DNA from: Sphingomonas azotifigens NBRC 15497
Lineage (GTDB): Bacteria > Pseudomonadota > Alphaproteobacteria > Sphingomonadales > Sphingomonadaceae
Length of the DNA stretch: 62,106 bases
NCBI RefSeq assembly: GCF_002091475.1
Contig: NZ_BCTR01000032.1
Location: forward strand, 1-62,106
Direction of reading: 5' to 3'
Position 1 is the stretch's first letter. The number at the start of each line of letters is the position of its first letter. Below the pieces are notes generated by a model. It saw nothing but the letters and a program-made list of their open reading frames with translations, had not been told where the DNA came from and searched no databases. Of this stretch, positions 1 through 9,315 are shown in pieces. A program made the position numbers and the translations under genes.

Positions 1-3
1 TGT

Positions 4-75
4 GTCTCACCGAGACCAACAGACGTTCTGGCATCCCTCCACCCCAACCCCTCCTCCAAGGAGGAGGGGCTAAGA
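4..75. repeat. Dispersed G/C-box repeat, long form
   Basis: A 72-base intergenic element begins GTCTCACCGAGACCAAC and ends in a palindrome CCCCTCCTCC-aa-GGAGGAGGGG. Nearly the same sequence recurs at 30675-30747. Shorter elements with the same C-rich/G-rich hairpin lie at 16199, 16651, 30634 and 31311. It follows the dehydrogenase gene on the minus strand and may act as its terminator-like hairpin. Confidence 0.8.
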
Positions 76-85
76 AGGGGGTTAC

Positions 86-1465
86 TCAATCCCCCGGCTT
101 GCCGCCCCCGAACATCACCGCCTTGAGATTCATGAACTCGTGCAGCCCCCAGGGGCCGAGCTCGCGACCATGGCCGGAAAGCTTGACGCCCCCGAACGGC
201 GCCGCCGGCACCGAGGCGAGCAGCGAATTCACCGCCGTCATGCCGGATTCGATATCCCGCGCGAACCGCTCGATCTCGTCCTCGTCCTTTGTCCACACCG
301 ACGAGCCCAGCCCATAGGGCACGTCGTTCGCCAGCGCGATCGCTTCGTCGATATCCGCGACCTTGTAGACCGCAGCGACCGGCCCGAAGATCTCCTCCTT
401 GGCGACGTCGCTCTCGGGATCGAGACCAACCAGCACGCCCGGCGTCATCCACGCGCCCTCGCGATCGATCTTGGTGCCGCCGGTCAGCAGCTTTGCGCCG
501 GCGGACTTGGCCTTCTCGACCTGCCCGAGCACGGTGTCGCGCTGCTGGACGCTGGAAAGCGGCCCCATCACCGTCGCCTTGTCCATCGGATCGCCGATCT
601 TCACCGCTTCCATGCCGGCGACGAACTTCTCCAGGAACGCGTCATAGACCTCGGCATGGACGATCATCCGCTTCGAGCAGATGCAGCTCTGCCCGGCATT
701 CTGCACGCGCGCGGTCACCGCGGTCTTCACCGCCGCATCGAGATCGGCCGACGGCATCACGATGAACGGATCCGAGCCGCCCAGCTCCAGCACCACCTTC
801 TTGAGCGCGCGGCCCGCCGCCTCCGCCACCTTGGCGCCGGCGCCTTCCGAGCCGGTAAGCGTCACCGCCACCACGCGCTTGTCGGCAATGATCGCATCGA
901 CCTTGCCGGACTTGATCGCGAGGTTCTGGAACAGCCCCTCGGGCGCGCCGGCCTTGCGCGCCATGTCTTCCATCGCCGCCGCGCAGCCCTGCACCGACGA
1001 CGCATGCTTGAGCAGCGCGACATTGCCGGCGAGGATCGTCGGCGCGAGGAAGCGCACCGCCTGCCAATAGGGGAAGTTCCACGGCATCACCGCCAGCACC
1101 GGCCCCAGCGGCAGCCAGCGCGCCACGGCATGGCCGGTGGGCGTCTTGACCGTCGTGGGTTCCAGATAGGCAGGGCCGTGCTCGGCATAATGCCGGAAGC
1201 CCGAGATGCACTTCTCCACCTCGGCCAGCCCTGCCGTGATCGTCTTGCCCATTTCGCGCACCGCCAGCTCGGCGAGGTGCTGCTTGTCGGCTTCCCAGGC
1301 ATCGGCGATCCTGGCGAGCAGCGCGGTGCGAGTCTCGATCGAGGTTTCGCGCCACGCTTTATAGCCCGCCGCCGCCCGCGCCAGCGCCGCCTCGATCCCG
1401 GCATCGTCCAGTTCGGGAATGCGGTCGACGGTTTCGCCCGTGGCGGGATTGATGATTTCGAACAT
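86..1465 (-). CDS. NAD(P)-dependent succinate-semialdehyde dehydrogenase-like aldehyde dehydrogenase
   Basis: A 459-residue ALDH-superfamily enzyme, which oxidises an aldehyde to the acid in the cytoplasm. Visible hallmarks are MPWNFPYWQ near residue 127, the general base Glu in ELGGSDP (about 227) and the catalytic Cys in GQSCICSKR (about 261). The N-terminus INPATGE and the length fit the GabD/Sad (YneI) succinate-semialdehyde branch, but the substrate is inferred from family resemblance only. I chose the ATG at 1465, which has AAGGAG eight bases upstream, over an in-frame TTG six bases earlier. It is transcribed alone, divergently from xseB, and is followed by a G/C-box repeat. Confidence 0.85.
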   Translation of the reverse strand: MFEIINPATGETVDRIPELDDAGIEAALARAAAGYKAWRETSIETRTALLARIADAWEADKQHLAELAVREMGKTITAGLAEVEKCISGFRHYAEHGPAYLEPTTVKTPTGHAVARWLPLGPVLAVMPWNFPYWQAVRFLAPTILAGNVALLKHASSVQGCAAAMEDMARKAGAPEGLFQNLAIKSGKVDAIIADKRVVAVTLTGSEGAGAKVAEAAGRALKKVVLELGGSDPFIVMPSADLDAAVKTAVTARVQNAGQSCICSKRMIVHAEVYDAFLEKFVAGMEAVKIGDPMDKATVMGPLSSVQQRDTVLGQVEKAKSAGAKLLTGGTKIDREGAWMTPGVLVGLDPESDVAKEEIFGPVAAVYKVADIDEAIALANDVPYGLGSSVWTKDEDEIERFARDIESGMTAVNSLLASVPAAPFGGVKLSGHGRELGPWGLHEFMNLKAVMFGGGKPGD

Positions 1466-1622
1466 CCGCAAGTCTCCTTCGCGCTTCTGAACGCAGGCCT
1501 AGGCGCGGAGTGCCGCCCGCCGCAATCATACGCTGGGCGTGGCGGCGCTCGCCGACCCACCTCGGCGCGGAATTGATCGCGCCCGGTTGCCATCGCCCCC
1601 CACCCTGCCGCATAGCGAGCCC

Positions 1623-1868
1623 ATGGCGGAACAAGCAGACATCACGGCGCTCTCCTTCGAAGAGGCGCTGAAGGAACTGGAGAAGATCGTGAGCCGGCTG
1701 GAGAGCGGCGAAGCGGCGCTGCAGGAGGCGATCGACCTCTATGAGCGCGGCGACCAGCTGCGCCGGCAATGCGCGGCCCGGCTCGACGCGGCGCAGGCCC
1801 GGATCGAAGCGATCCGCACCGATGCCGACGGCCGCGCCGCCGGCACGGCGCCCTTCGCGGCCGGCTGA
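1623..1868 (+). CDS. xseB: Exodeoxyribonuclease VII small subunit
   Basis: An 81-residue protein with the XseB core SFEEALKELEKIVSRLESGE followed by a helical ALQEAIDLYERGDQL stretch. Several small subunits coat the large subunit XseA in the single-strand-specific nuclease that acts in DNA repair; xseA is not in this window. The ATG at 1623 is preferred over an upstream in-frame start because family homology begins there. The stop lies three bases before the GTG of ispA, the usual xseB-ispA pairing. Confidence 0.93.
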   Translation: MAEQADITALSFEEALKELEKIVSRLESGEAALQEAIDLYERGDQLRRQCAARLDAAQARIEAIRTDADGRAAGTAPFAAG

Positions 1869-1871
1869 GGC

Positions 1872-2780
1872 GTGGCGAGCGTGACCCATGCCTCGCTCGC
1901 GCTCGAATCGGCGCTGCGCCAGGTCGCAGCCGAGATCGACGCCCAGTTCGACCGGCTGCTCGACGTGCCGGACGATCCGCGCGCCGACCTGTACCGGGCG
2001 ATGCGCCACGCCGCGATTGGCGGCGGCAAGCGGCTGCGCCCGCTGCTGGTGTTCGCGACCGCGCAGCTGTTCGCGGTCGACAAGAGCTGCGCGGCGCGCG
2101 TCGCCACCGCGCTCGAATGCATCCATGTCTATTCGCTGATCCATGACGACCTGCCGGCGATGGACAATGACGACATGCGCCGCGGCAAGCCGACGGTGCA
2201 TAAAGCGTTCGACGAGGCCACCGCGATCCTGGCAGGCGACTGCCTCCACGCGCTCGCCTTCGAGATCCTGGCGCACGACGCCACCCATCCGGATCCGTTC
2301 GTCCGCGTCGAGCTGATCGGCGAACTCGCCCGTGCGTCCGGCCCGTCGGGCATGGCGGGCGGCCAGATGATGGACCTGGAAGCGGAGAAGGCCAGCTTCG
2401 ATCTCGCCACCGTCACCCGGCTCCAGGCGATGAAGACCGGCGCGCTGATATCTTGCGCCGTCGAATGCGCGGCGATCCTCGGCCGCGTGCCGCCCGAAGG
2501 CCGCACCGGTCTGCGCGGCTATGCCCGCGACATCGGCCTTGCCTTCCAGATCGTCGACGACATTCTCGATGCCGAGGGCGACGAGGCGCTGGTCGGCAAG
2601 AAGCTCGGCAAGGACGGCGTGGCGGGCAAGGAGACCTTCCTGTCCCTGCTCGGCATCGATCGCGCGCGCGAGCAGGCGCGGATGCTGGTCGACCAGGCGA
2701 TCGCGCACCTTCACGCCTTCGGCCCCGAGGCCGATCTGCTGCGCGACGTCGCGCGCTTCACGCTCGAACGCGACCGCTAA
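1872..2780 (+). CDS. ispA: Farnesyl diphosphate synthase / short-chain polyprenyl synthetase
   Basis: A 302-residue all-helical trans-prenyltransferase that condenses IPP with DMAPP and GPP to make farnesyl diphosphate for quinones, carotenoids and undecaprenyl carriers. The first aspartate-rich motif is HDDLPAMDNDDMRRG (D92, D93, D98) and the second is FQIVDDILD near residue 230, with the Lys-Arg substrate motif GGGKRLRP at 50-57. It starts at GTG 1872, three bases after xseB. It lies in an xseB-ispA-coaD run; in many proteobacteria dxs follows ispA, but here coaD takes that place. Confidence 0.93.
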   Translation: MASVTHASLALESALRQVAAEIDAQFDRLLDVPDDPRADLYRAMRHAAIGGGKRLRPLLVFATAQLFAVDKSCAARVATALECIHVYSLIHDDLPAMDNDDMRRGKPTVHKAFDEATAILAGDCLHALAFEILAHDATHPDPFVRVELIGELARASGPSGMAGGQMMDLEAEKASFDLATVTRLQAMKTGALISCAVECAAILGRVPPEGRTGLRGYARDIGLAFQIVDDILDAEGDEALVGKKLGKDGVAGKETFLSLLGIDRAREQARMLVDQAIAHLHAFGPEADLLRDVARFTLERDR

Positions 2781-2800
2781 GGGTCAAGGGGAGAACCCGC

Positions 2801-3310
2801 ATGCACAGCCGTATCGGAGTCTATCCCGGCACCTTCGACCCGATCACCCGCGGCCATATGGACATCATCCGGCGCGGCGCGAAGCTGGTCGACCGGCTGG
2901 TGATCGGCGTGACCACCAACCCCTCCAAGTCGCCGATGTTCACCGTCCAGGAGCGGATGGCGATGGTCCGCCGCGAGGTGGAAGGGCTGCCGGGCACGAT
3001 CGAGGTGGTCAGCTTCGATTCGCTGCTGATGGACTTCGCCGAGCGCGAGCGCGCCAGCGTGATCGTCCGCGGGCTGCGCGCCGTCGCCGATTTCGAATAC
3101 GAATATCAGATGGCCGGCATGAACCAGCAGATCAACGACCGGATCGAGACGGTCTTCCTGATGGCCGATGTCTCGCTCCAGCCGATCGCCAGCCGGCTGG
3201 TGAAGGAAATCGCGATCTATGGCGGCCCGATCCACCGCTTCGTCACCGAAACGGTCGAGGCCGATGTGGTCGCGCGCGTCGAGGCGATCGGGCGCAAGGG
3301 CACCATCTGA
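2801..3310 (+). CDS. coaD: Phosphopantetheine adenylyltransferase
   Basis: A 169-residue nucleotidyltransferase for the penultimate step of coenzyme A synthesis (4'-phosphopantetheine plus ATP to dephospho-CoA). It has the T/HxGH-type motif YPGTFDPITRGH at residues 8-19, the GLRAVADFEYE substrate loop, and the second ATP motif in SRLVKEIA. The length matches the family. An AAGGGGAG ribosome site lies just upstream of the ATG. It sits 20 bases after ispA and is probably cotranscribed. Confidence 0.96.
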   Translation: MHSRIGVYPGTFDPITRGHMDIIRRGAKLVDRLVIGVTTNPSKSPMFTVQERMAMVRREVEGLPGTIEVVSFDSLLMDFAERERASVIVRGLRAVADFEYEYQMAGMNQQINDRIETVFLMADVSLQPIASRLVKEIAIYGGPIHRFVTETVEADVVARVEAIGRKGTI

Positions 3311-3392
3311 CCGCCCCCAACGCCACCGGGCTTTGCGGCGCCGGGCGATTGGTCTAGAGCCGCGCATTCACCAGAAACGAGTGGGAAGTTCG

Positions 3393-4184
3393 ATGCGTTT
3401 GCTAGCCACGATGGCCGCCATGGCCGCCACGCTGTTTGCCATGCCGGCGTTGGCGCAAGGCGGTGGCGGCAAGCCCAAGCCCGTCATCGAGCCGCTGAAG
3501 GGGGTCAACTCCGATGCCGCCACCCGCCCGTCGGTGCTGGTGCCTGCCGACCCCGAAAATACCTGGGTGCTCGACCTGTCCACCGGCGGCCGCGTGACCA
3601 TCCGCATGCGTCCGGACGTCGCGCCGAAGATGGTCGAGCGGATCAAGACGCTTACCCGCAAGCATTTCTATGACGGCCTGACCTTCCACCGCGTCGTCGA
3701 CGATCCCTACAACATCGCCCAGGGCGGCGATCCCAAGGGGGACGGCACCGGCGATTCGGATCTGCCCAACGTGCCGGCCGAGTTCAGCTCGCTGCCGCAC
3801 GTCCGCGGTACCGTCTCCGCCGCCCGCCGCGGCGCGCCGGACAATGCGACGGCCGAGCAGAAGACCGAGGCGGAGAACAGCGCGAACAGCCAGTTCTTCA
3901 TCATGATGCAGCCCAAGCTCGCCTTCGATCACGATTATACCGTGTTCGGCCGCGTCACCTCGGGGATGGAGTGGGTCGACAAGATCCAGCGCGGCGAGCC
4001 GCCGCAGCACCCGACCGTGATCATCCACGCCTATATCCAGTCGGACAATCCCCCGCCCTACCAGCCGCTGGCGGCCGCCGCGCCGGCAGCGACCGGCCCG
4101 ACGCTGATCCCCGTGGGCCCGAGCGCTGCGGCGCCCGCCAAGCCCGCCCCGGCGGCGAAGAAGCCGGCACCGAAGAAGAAGTGA
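3393..4184 (+). CDS. Periplasmic cyclophilin-type peptidyl-prolyl cis-trans isomerase
   Basis: A 263-residue protein with a Sec signal peptide (MRLLATMAAMAATLFAMPALAQ) and a cyclophilin domain. FHRVVDD, the QGGDPKGDGTGDS loop, the NSANSQFFIMM core and the DYTVFGRV strand are all visible. It catalyses proline isomerisation during envelope protein folding. The C-terminus is a low-complexity Pro/Ala/Lys tail of about 45 residues ending in KKPAPKKK, outside the catalytic fold. The next gene, queA, starts 15 bases downstream. Confidence 0.92.
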   Translation: MRLLATMAAMAATLFAMPALAQGGGGKPKPVIEPLKGVNSDAATRPSVLVPADPENTWVLDLSTGGRVTIRMRPDVAPKMVERIKTLTRKHFYDGLTFHRVVDDPYNIAQGGDPKGDGTGDSDLPNVPAEFSSLPHVRGTVSAARRGAPDNATAEQKTEAENSANSQFFIMMQPKLAFDHDYTVFGRVTSGMEWVDKIQRGEPPQHPTVIIHAYIQSDNPPPYQPLAAAAPAATGPTLIPVGPSAAAPAKPAPAAKKPAPKKK

Positions 4185-4199
4185 TCGCGTAACCTTCCC

Positions 4200-5231
4200 G
4201 TGAATGTCGATCTTTTCGATTTCGAGCTGCCCAACGAACGGATCGCGCTGCGCCCAGCAAGCCCGCGCGATTCCGCGCGCCTGCTGGTGCTGGAGGGCAG
4301 CGCGACGCGCGACGCGATCGTTCGCGATCTCGCCGCTCAGCTCCGCCCCGGCGACTGCCTGGTGTTCAACGACACCCGCGTGATCCCGGCACAGCTGGAG
4401 GGGACGCGCGGCGAGGCGAAGATCGGGGCGACGCTCCACAAGCGCGAGGGGCCGCGCCGCTGGCGCGCCTTCATCCGCAACGCCAAGCGGCTGCGCGAGG
4501 GCGATGCGATCACCTTCGGTCCCGACGCGATCGCCATCGCCTCGGACCGCGCCGAGGACGGCAGCTTCGCGCTCGACTTCCAGGGCGACGAGCCGGTCGA
4601 GCTGCTGCTCGAGCGCTGCGGCCGGATGCCGCTGCCCCCCTATATTGCCTCCAAGCGCCCGACCGACGCCCGCGACGCCGACGATTACCAGACGATGTTC
4701 GCCGCCGAACCCGGCGCCGTCGCCGCGCCCACCGCGGCACTGCACTTCACGCCTGCGCTGATGGCCTCGCTGGAGGCCGCCGGCATCGGGCACACCACGC
4801 TGACCCTGCACGTCGGCGCGGGCACGTTCCTGCCGGTCAAGGCCGAGGACACGGCCGACCACAAGATGCATGCCGAATGGGGCCGCATCACCCCCGAGGT
4901 CGCCGATCGGCTCAACGCGGTGCGTGCGGCGGGCAACCGGATCATCGCGGTGGGCACCACCAGCCTGCGCCTGCTCGAAAGCGCCGCGGACGAGCATCGC
5001 GTGATCCAGCCCTTCGAGGGCGATACCGCGATCTTCATCACGCCGGGCTATCGCTTCAAGGGCGTCGACGGGCTGGTGACCAACTTCCACCTGCCGCGTT
5101 CCACGCTGTTCATGCTGGTATCGGCGCTGATGGGGCTCGATCGCATGCAGGCGGCCTATGCCCATGCGATCGAAACCGGCTATCGCTTCTACAGCTACGG
5201 GGATTCGAGCCTGTTGCTGCCCGCCCGCTAA
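4200..5231 (+). CDS. queA: S-adenosylmethionine:tRNA ribosyltransferase-isomerase
   Basis: A 343-residue QueA that transfers and isomerises the ribosyl moiety of SAM onto preQ1-tRNA to give epoxyqueuosine at the wobble position. Family signatures present are the N-terminal [55 protein letters not shown] and the C-terminal [19 protein letters not shown]. It starts at GTG 4200. tgt usually follows queA in alphaproteobacteria, but here an EF-hand gene does. Confidence 0.96.
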   Translation: MNVDLFDFELPNERIALRPASPRDSARLLVLEGSATRDAIVRDLAAQLRPGDCLVFNDTRVIPAQLEGTRGEAKIGATLHKREGPRRWRAFIRNAKRLREGDAITFGPDAIAIASDRAEDGSFALDFQGDEPVELLLERCGRMPLPPYIASKRPTDARDADDYQTMFAAEPGAVAAPTAALHFTPALMASLEAAGIGHTTLTLHVGAGTFLPVKAEDTADHKMHAEWGRITPEVADRLNAVRAAGNRIIAVGTTSLRLLESAADEHRVIQPFEGDTAIFITPGYRFKGVDGLVTNFHLPRSTLFMLVSALMGLDRMQAAYAHAIETGYRFYSYGDSSLLLPAR

Positions 5232-5241
5232 AGGGAATCCG

Positions 5242-5736
5242 ATGCGCCTGTTCCTGCTGCTCGCCGCCTGCACCGCTGCCCTCCCCGCCCTTGCCCAGGA
5301 ACGCCCCGCACCGGGCCAGATCACGGTCAACGCGCCCGGTGCGCAGCCCCAGGCGACGGTGATCGCCGAACCCGTCGCGCTGCTGATCGCCGGGTTCGAC
5401 AGCGACGGCGATGCCCGCGTCACCCGGGCCGAGTTCGACGCAGGCCTCAAGCGCAGCTTCGACAGCGCCGACACCGCACACACCGGCAGCCTCGGCTATA
5501 TCGCCTATTCGGACTGGTCGCTGCGCTGGATGGGCGATCGCAACACGCTGCCCAGCCCGTTCGAGATGGATCGCGACGGCGACAACAAGGTCAGCTGGGC
5601 CGAATTCCAGGATCGCTTCGCCCAGATCTTCGCCCGGTTCGACAAGAACAAGGACGGGGTGATCGAACGCAGCGAGCTGGTGACAATCCGCCCGCCGGCG
5701 TTCAACCCGATGGAAGGCAAGCGGAAACGCCGCTGA
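5242..5736 (+). CDS. Secreted EF-hand calcium-binding protein
   Basis: A 164-residue protein with a cleavable signal peptide (MRLFLLLAACTAALPALAQ). Calcium-loop sequences are DSDGDARVTRAE (53-64), DRDGDNKVSWAE (110-121) and DKNKDGVIERSE (134-145), all with acidic residues at the coordinating positions. A fourth, degenerate loop near DSADTAHTGSLGY is likely, giving two EF-hand pairs. It is presumably a periplasmic calcium binder; the partner is unknown. The start is ten bases after queA. Confidence 0.85.
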   Translation: MRLFLLLAACTAALPALAQERPAPGQITVNAPGAQPQATVIAEPVALLIAGFDSDGDARVTRAEFDAGLKRSFDSADTAHTGSLGYIAYSDWSLRWMGDRNTLPSPFEMDRDGDNKVSWAEFQDRFAQIFARFDKNKDGVIERSELVTIRPPAFNPMEGKRKRR

Positions 5737-5793
5737 ACCTTTCGTCGCGATGGGCTAGCATCACATGGGGGACGGCCGCTAGGATCGCGCGAC

Positions 5794-6771
5794 ATGTCGG
5801 GAAATCACGCGCACGGCCATCACCACGGCCATTCACACGGGCACAGCCACGGGCATGGTCACGGCCACGGTCATGGCCATAGCCATGCGCCTGCCGATTT
5901 CGGCCGCGCCTTCGCGATCGGAACCGCGCTCAACATCGCGTTCGTGCTGATCGAGGGCGGCGCCGGCATCTGGACCGGATCGATGGCGCTGCTCGCCGAT
6001 GCCGGGCACAACCTGTCCGACGTGCTGGGCCTGCTGATCGCCTGGGTCGGCGCCGAGCTCGGCAAGCGCCCCGCCACGCCGCGCTTCACCTATGGCCTCG
6101 GCGCCTCGTCGATCCTTGCCGCGCTCGCCAACGCACTGCTGCTGCTGATCGCGATCGGCGCGATTCTGCTCGAGACGATCCAACGCCTCGCCAATCCGCC
6201 CGCGGTCGCGCCGATCCCGGTGATGCTGGTCGCCGGCGCGGGCATCGTCGTCAACCTCGGCACCGCGCTGCTCTTCGCCCGCGGGCGCGAGCACGACATC
6301 AACATTCGCGGCGCCTATATGCACATGGCGGCCGACGCCGCCGTCTCCGCCGCGGTGGTGCTGGCCGGCGCGCTGATCTGGTGGACCGGGCTGCGCTGGA
6401 TCGATCCGGCGGTGAGCCTCGTCGTCGTCATCGTCATCCTCGTCGGCACCTGGGGCCTGCTCCGCGAATCGCTCACCATGGTGCTGCAGGCGGTGCCGGA
6501 CCGCATCGATCTGGAGGCGGTGGAGCGCACGCTGCTCGCCCAGCCGGGTGTCGAGCGCGTCCACGATCTCCACGTCTGGCCGATGAGCACCACCGAAGCG
6601 GCGCTGACCGCGCACCTCGTCATTCCCGATGGTCATCCAGGTGACGCATTTTTGATTAATCTGCAGCACCTACTCGCGCACGATTTCCGGATCGAGCACA
6701 GTACGGTACAGATTGAGTTGGGCAACGGGGCGGAGTGCCGGATGCATGGAACTGGTAGCGGACATGGCTGA
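5794..6771 (+). CDS. Cation diffusion facilitator (Zn/Co/Cd exporter) with His-rich N-terminus
   Basis: A 325-residue CDF-family metal/proton antiporter. Residues 5-31 are an almost uninterrupted His-Gly-Ser stretch with more than a dozen histidines. Six membrane helices follow, with the metal-site motifs in DAGHNLSD (helix II) and HMAADA (helix V), then a cytoplasmic ferredoxin-like domain ending HDLHVWPMSTTEAAL. This is the CzcD/ZitB-like branch; the metal (Zn2+ most likely) is inferred. The stop overlaps the start region of the next gene, which suggests translational coupling. Confidence 0.93.
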   Translation: MSGNHAHGHHHGHSHGHSHGHGHGHGHGHSHAPADFGRAFAIGTALNIAFVLIEGGAGIWTGSMALLADAGHNLSDVLGLLIAWVGAELGKRPATPRFTYGLGASSILAALANALLLLIAIGAILLETIQRLANPPAVAPIPVMLVAGAGIVVNLGTALLFARGREHDINIRGAYMHMAADAAVSAAVVLAGALIWWTGLRWIDPAVSLVVVIVILVGTWGLLRESLTMVLQAVPDRIDLEAVERTLLAQPGVERVHDLHVWPMSTTEAALTAHLVIPDGHPGDAFLINLQHLLAHDFRIEHSTVQIELGNGAECRMHGTGSGHG

Positions 6772-7429
6772 GACGGGCGCCATCGCGACCCGCCCCCTGG
6801 ACCTCGTCATTTTCGATTTCGACGGCACGCTCTCCGATAGCGGCGACTGGTTCGTCTCGGTTGCCAACGATCTCGCCGAGCGCTTCCGCTTCCGCAAGAT
6901 CGCCCCCGACGAGGTGGAGATGCTCCGCCGCAAGAGCTCGCGCGAAGTGATCGAGTTCCTCGGCATCGCGCGCTGGAAGATGCCGTGGATCGCCCGCTAT
7001 GTCCGCAAGCTGGTGAGCCGCGAAGCACATCGGATCGAATTGTTCCCCGGCACCCCGAACCTGCTCGAGCGGCTTGCCGACATGGGCGTGAAGATCGCGC
7101 TGGTCACCTCCAATTCGGAGGAGAATGCCCGCAAGATCCTGGGGCCGCGCCACGCCGCCCGCATCCATTGCTATGCCTGCGGCTCGTCGCTGTTCGGCAA
7201 GGCACCCAAGTTCCGCCAGGTGCTGCGCAGGATGGGCGTCCAGCCGCACGCCGCGCTGGCGATCGGCGACGAGACCCGCGATGTCGACGCCGCCCGCGAA
7301 GTCGGCTTGCGCGCGGGTTCGGTGCTGTGGGGCTATGCCGCCGAGGACCTGCTGACCGACATGGCCCCCGACGCGCTGTTCCGCACGCCGGAGGATATCG
7401 TCAGCTACGTCCGCCAGCACCGGGGCTGA
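6746..7429 (+). CDS. HAD-superfamily phosphatase (phosphoglycolate-phosphatase-like)
   Basis: A 227-residue HAD hydrolase. Motif I is VIFDFDGTLSDSGDW (nucleophile D24, acid/base D26), motif II is in LVTSNSEEN, motif III Lys in GKAPKF, and motif IV is IGDETRDVDAA. An alpha-helical type-1 cap lies between motifs I and II. The start is uncertain: ATG 6746 has GGAG ten bases upstream, and ATG 6764 would overlap the exporter stop by eight bases. The substrate is not predictable from the sequence. Confidence 0.85.
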   Translation: MELVADMAETGAIATRPLDLVIFDFDGTLSDSGDWFVSVANDLAERFRFRKIAPDEVEMLRRKSSREVIEFLGIARWKMPWIARYVRKLVSREAHRIELFPGTPNLLERLADMGVKIALVTSNSEENARKILGPRHAARIHCYACGSSLFGKAPKFRQVLRRMGVQPHAALAIGDETRDVDAAREVGLRAGSVLWGYAAEDLLTDMAPDALFRTPEDIVSYVRQHRG

Positions 7430-7452
7430 GGCTCGATACCCCCAGTCAAGCC

Positions 7453-7545
7453 GTCATCCCGGCGGAAGCCGGGATCCATTTGCCAGTCCGGCTCGGCTCC
7501 TTCGGCAACGGAGCGCCAATGGATTCCGGCTTTCGCCGGAATGAC
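7453..7545. repeat. REP-like palindromic element, copy 1
   Basis: A 93-base element starts GTCATCCCGGCGGAAGCCGG and ends in the inverted form CCGGCTTTCGCCGGAATGAC. Each end folds into a GC stem with a four-base GNRA-type loop, and the ends are inverted repeats of each other. Equivalent 93-94-base copies lie at 15591, 41099 and 47132. It lies between convergent genes (HAD and prmA). Confidence 0.85.
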
Positions 7546-7566
7546 GGACGTGGGGTGACGAGTGGA

Positions 7567-8508
7567 TCAGATATCCAGCGCCCAGCCGTCGCGGCCCTTG
7601 GGATCGGGCGGAGTGACCGGCACGTAGCGCGTCGCCCCGGCGGCGAGCCGCAGGATCGTCCAGTCGCCGCGGCGGTCGACCGCCTCCAGCGTGCAGCCGC
7701 ACGCTTCGAAGGCTTCTACCACCTGCGGGCGCTGCGTCTCCAGCAGACCTGCCAGCACGATCGTCGCGTGGGGCGCGGCGATCGCGGCGAGCTCGGGTGC
7801 CATCGAGACCAGCGGCCCCGCCAGGATATTGGCGATGACGAGGTCGTACGGCGCCTTGGCGGTGATCGCATCGGACAGTGCGCCGTCCGCCACCACGAGG
7901 TCGACTCCCGCGATGCCGTTCGCCGCCGCATTCTCGCGCGTCACGTCGACCGCCGCGGGATCGATGTCGGTCGCCATTACCTGCGCCTCGGGCCAGAGGT
8001 GCACGCCGGCAAAAGCCAGCAGGCCCGTACCCGTGCCGACGTCGATGATGTTGGCGAAGCGCCTGTCCGCGAGCCCGTCGAGCATCGCCAAGCACCCCGA
8101 CGTGGTCGCGTGATGCCCGGTGCCGAACGCCCGGCCGGCATCGATCAGGAACGCGCGGCCGCCTTCCGGCGCCGCCACCGGATGCGCGCTCGTATGGACG
8201 ACGAACCGCCCCTCGCGGATCGGCTCCAGCCCTTCCTGGCTCAGCGTCACCCAGTCCTGCGCGGTCAGCGCCTCCACCTCGGGCTCGACGCCCGCCGCGC
8301 TCGGCACCAGCGCCTTGATCGCCGCGAGCATTGCCGCGTCGGGTTCGTTCTCGAGATAGGCATCGAGCCGCCAATGCTCGACATCGTCCTCCACCGTCTC
8401 GGTGGTCATCAGCACCGCGTCGATCTCGATCGTGCCGGCGTCGATCGCCTCGGCCTCGGCACGGGTGCAGGGCAGGCTGACCTTCCAGCTGTCGATCTCA
8501 GCGGACAT
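7567..8508 (-). CDS. prmA: Ribosomal protein L11 methyltransferase
   Basis: A 313-residue class I SAM-dependent methyltransferase that trimethylates ribosomal protein L11. The N-terminal alpha/beta domain is followed by the SAM motif DVGTGTGLLAFAGVHLW, the MATDIDPAAV acidic loop, and NILAGPL, which is the NxxxxPL motif of PrmA. The ATG at 8508 has GGAG six bases upstream, whereas the ATG at 8520 has none. The start overlaps the end of the upstream SDR gene by 11 bases, so the two are probably cotranscribed. Confidence 0.93.
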   Translation of the reverse strand: MSAEIDSWKVSLPCTRAEAEAIDAGTIEIDAVLMTTETVEDDVEHWRLDAYLENEPDAAMLAAIKALVPSAAGVEPEVEALTAQDWVTLSQEGLEPIREGRFVVHTSAHPVAAPEGGRAFLIDAGRAFGTGHHATTSGCLAMLDGLADRRFANIIDVGTGTGLLAFAGVHLWPEAQVMATDIDPAAVDVTRENAAANGIAGVDLVVADGALSDAITAKAPYDLVIANILAGPLVSMAPELAAIAAPHATIVLAGLLETQRPQVVEAFEACGCTLEAVDRRGDWTILRLAAGATRYVPVTPPDPKGRDGWALDI

Positions 8509-9202
8509 AGCTGGCTCCATTGGCGTCGAGCACCGCGCCGGTCATCGAGGGGGGCGCGTCGAGCGCGCAGAACTTGGCGATGGCGGCGATCTCCTCCGGG
8601 CTCGCGACGCGACCGAGCGGGATATCCGCCAGCAGCTTGTCGCCGCCGCGGCTCGCCAGATAGTCCTCGGCCATGCCGGTCATGGTGAAGCCGGGGCAGA
8701 TCGCGAAGGCGAGGATGCCCTCGCCCGCATAGCCGCGCGCAATCGTCTTGGTCATGCCGACCATGCCCGCCTTGGAGGCGGCGTAATGCCAGTGCGCCGG
8801 GCTGTCGCCGCGATAGGCGGCGCGGCTGGCGACGTTGACGATCCGGCCACCGCTTTTGCGCTCCTGCCAGTGGCGCACGGCCAGCCGACACAACTCGGCC
8901 GAGGCGGTAAGGTTGACGCGCATGGTGCGCTCCCAGCCTTCGACCCAGTCGTCATGTTCGGCGTCGAGCGGGTTGGCTTCGAAGATCCCGGCATTGTTGA
9001 TCAGCACGTCGATCCGGCCGTCCAGCGCGTCCAGCGCCTGCGCCCAGAGTGCTTGCGGCGCGGCGGGATCGGTGAAGTCGGCGGGGATGCCGCTGCGGGT
9101 GCCCTGGCCGACAAGCTTCACGCGCGCGTCGTCGCCGAGCAGCGCCGCCGTCGCGGCGCCGATGCCCCGGCTGCTGCCGGTGAGGAGGATATGGGTGCTC
9201 AT
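8498..9202 (-). CDS. SDR-family oxidoreductase
   Basis: A 234-residue short-chain dehydrogenase with the Rossmann dinucleotide loop TGSSRGIGAAT (residues 8-18), the NNAGI motif, the catalytic Ser in NVASRAAY and the YxxxK pair in YAASKAG. The substrate is unknown. I start it at ATG 9202, where the Rossmann strand begins, rather than at the longer frame opening at 9250, which adds 16 non-homologous residues. It is the first gene of a pair with prmA. Confidence 0.85.
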   Translation of the reverse strand: MSTHILLTGSSRGIGAATAALLGDDARVKLVGQGTRSGIPADFTDPAAPQALWAQALDALDGRIDVLINNAGIFEANPLDAEHDDWVEGWERTMRVNLTASAELCRLAVRHWQERKSGGRIVNVASRAAYRGDSPAHWHYAASKAGMVGMTKTIARGYAGEGILAFAICPGFTMTGMAEDYLASRGGDKLLADIPLGRVASPEEIAAIAKFCALDAPPSMTGAVLDANGASYVR

Positions 9203-9315
9203 GGTGCCTGCCCTAGCGCGGGCGGGTGGGCGCGTCACCCCGTGCGACACGGTGACGAAGCGCGCCGGCGAACGTTTCGGTAGGAGCGGATCGGCCGCAC
9301 TTGTATAGGGCTGCC

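Noticed and set aside
140..1576. A 478-residue plus-strand frame opposite the aldehyde dehydrogenase
   Set aside because: Rich in Arg, His and Asp with no motif; the minus strand has the catalytic Cys and Glu of ALDH.
5800..5890. The repeated CACGGCCATG units at the start of the CDF gene as a DNA repeat
   Set aside because: They code an in-frame His-Gly-rich metal-binding N-terminus, a common trait of these exporters.
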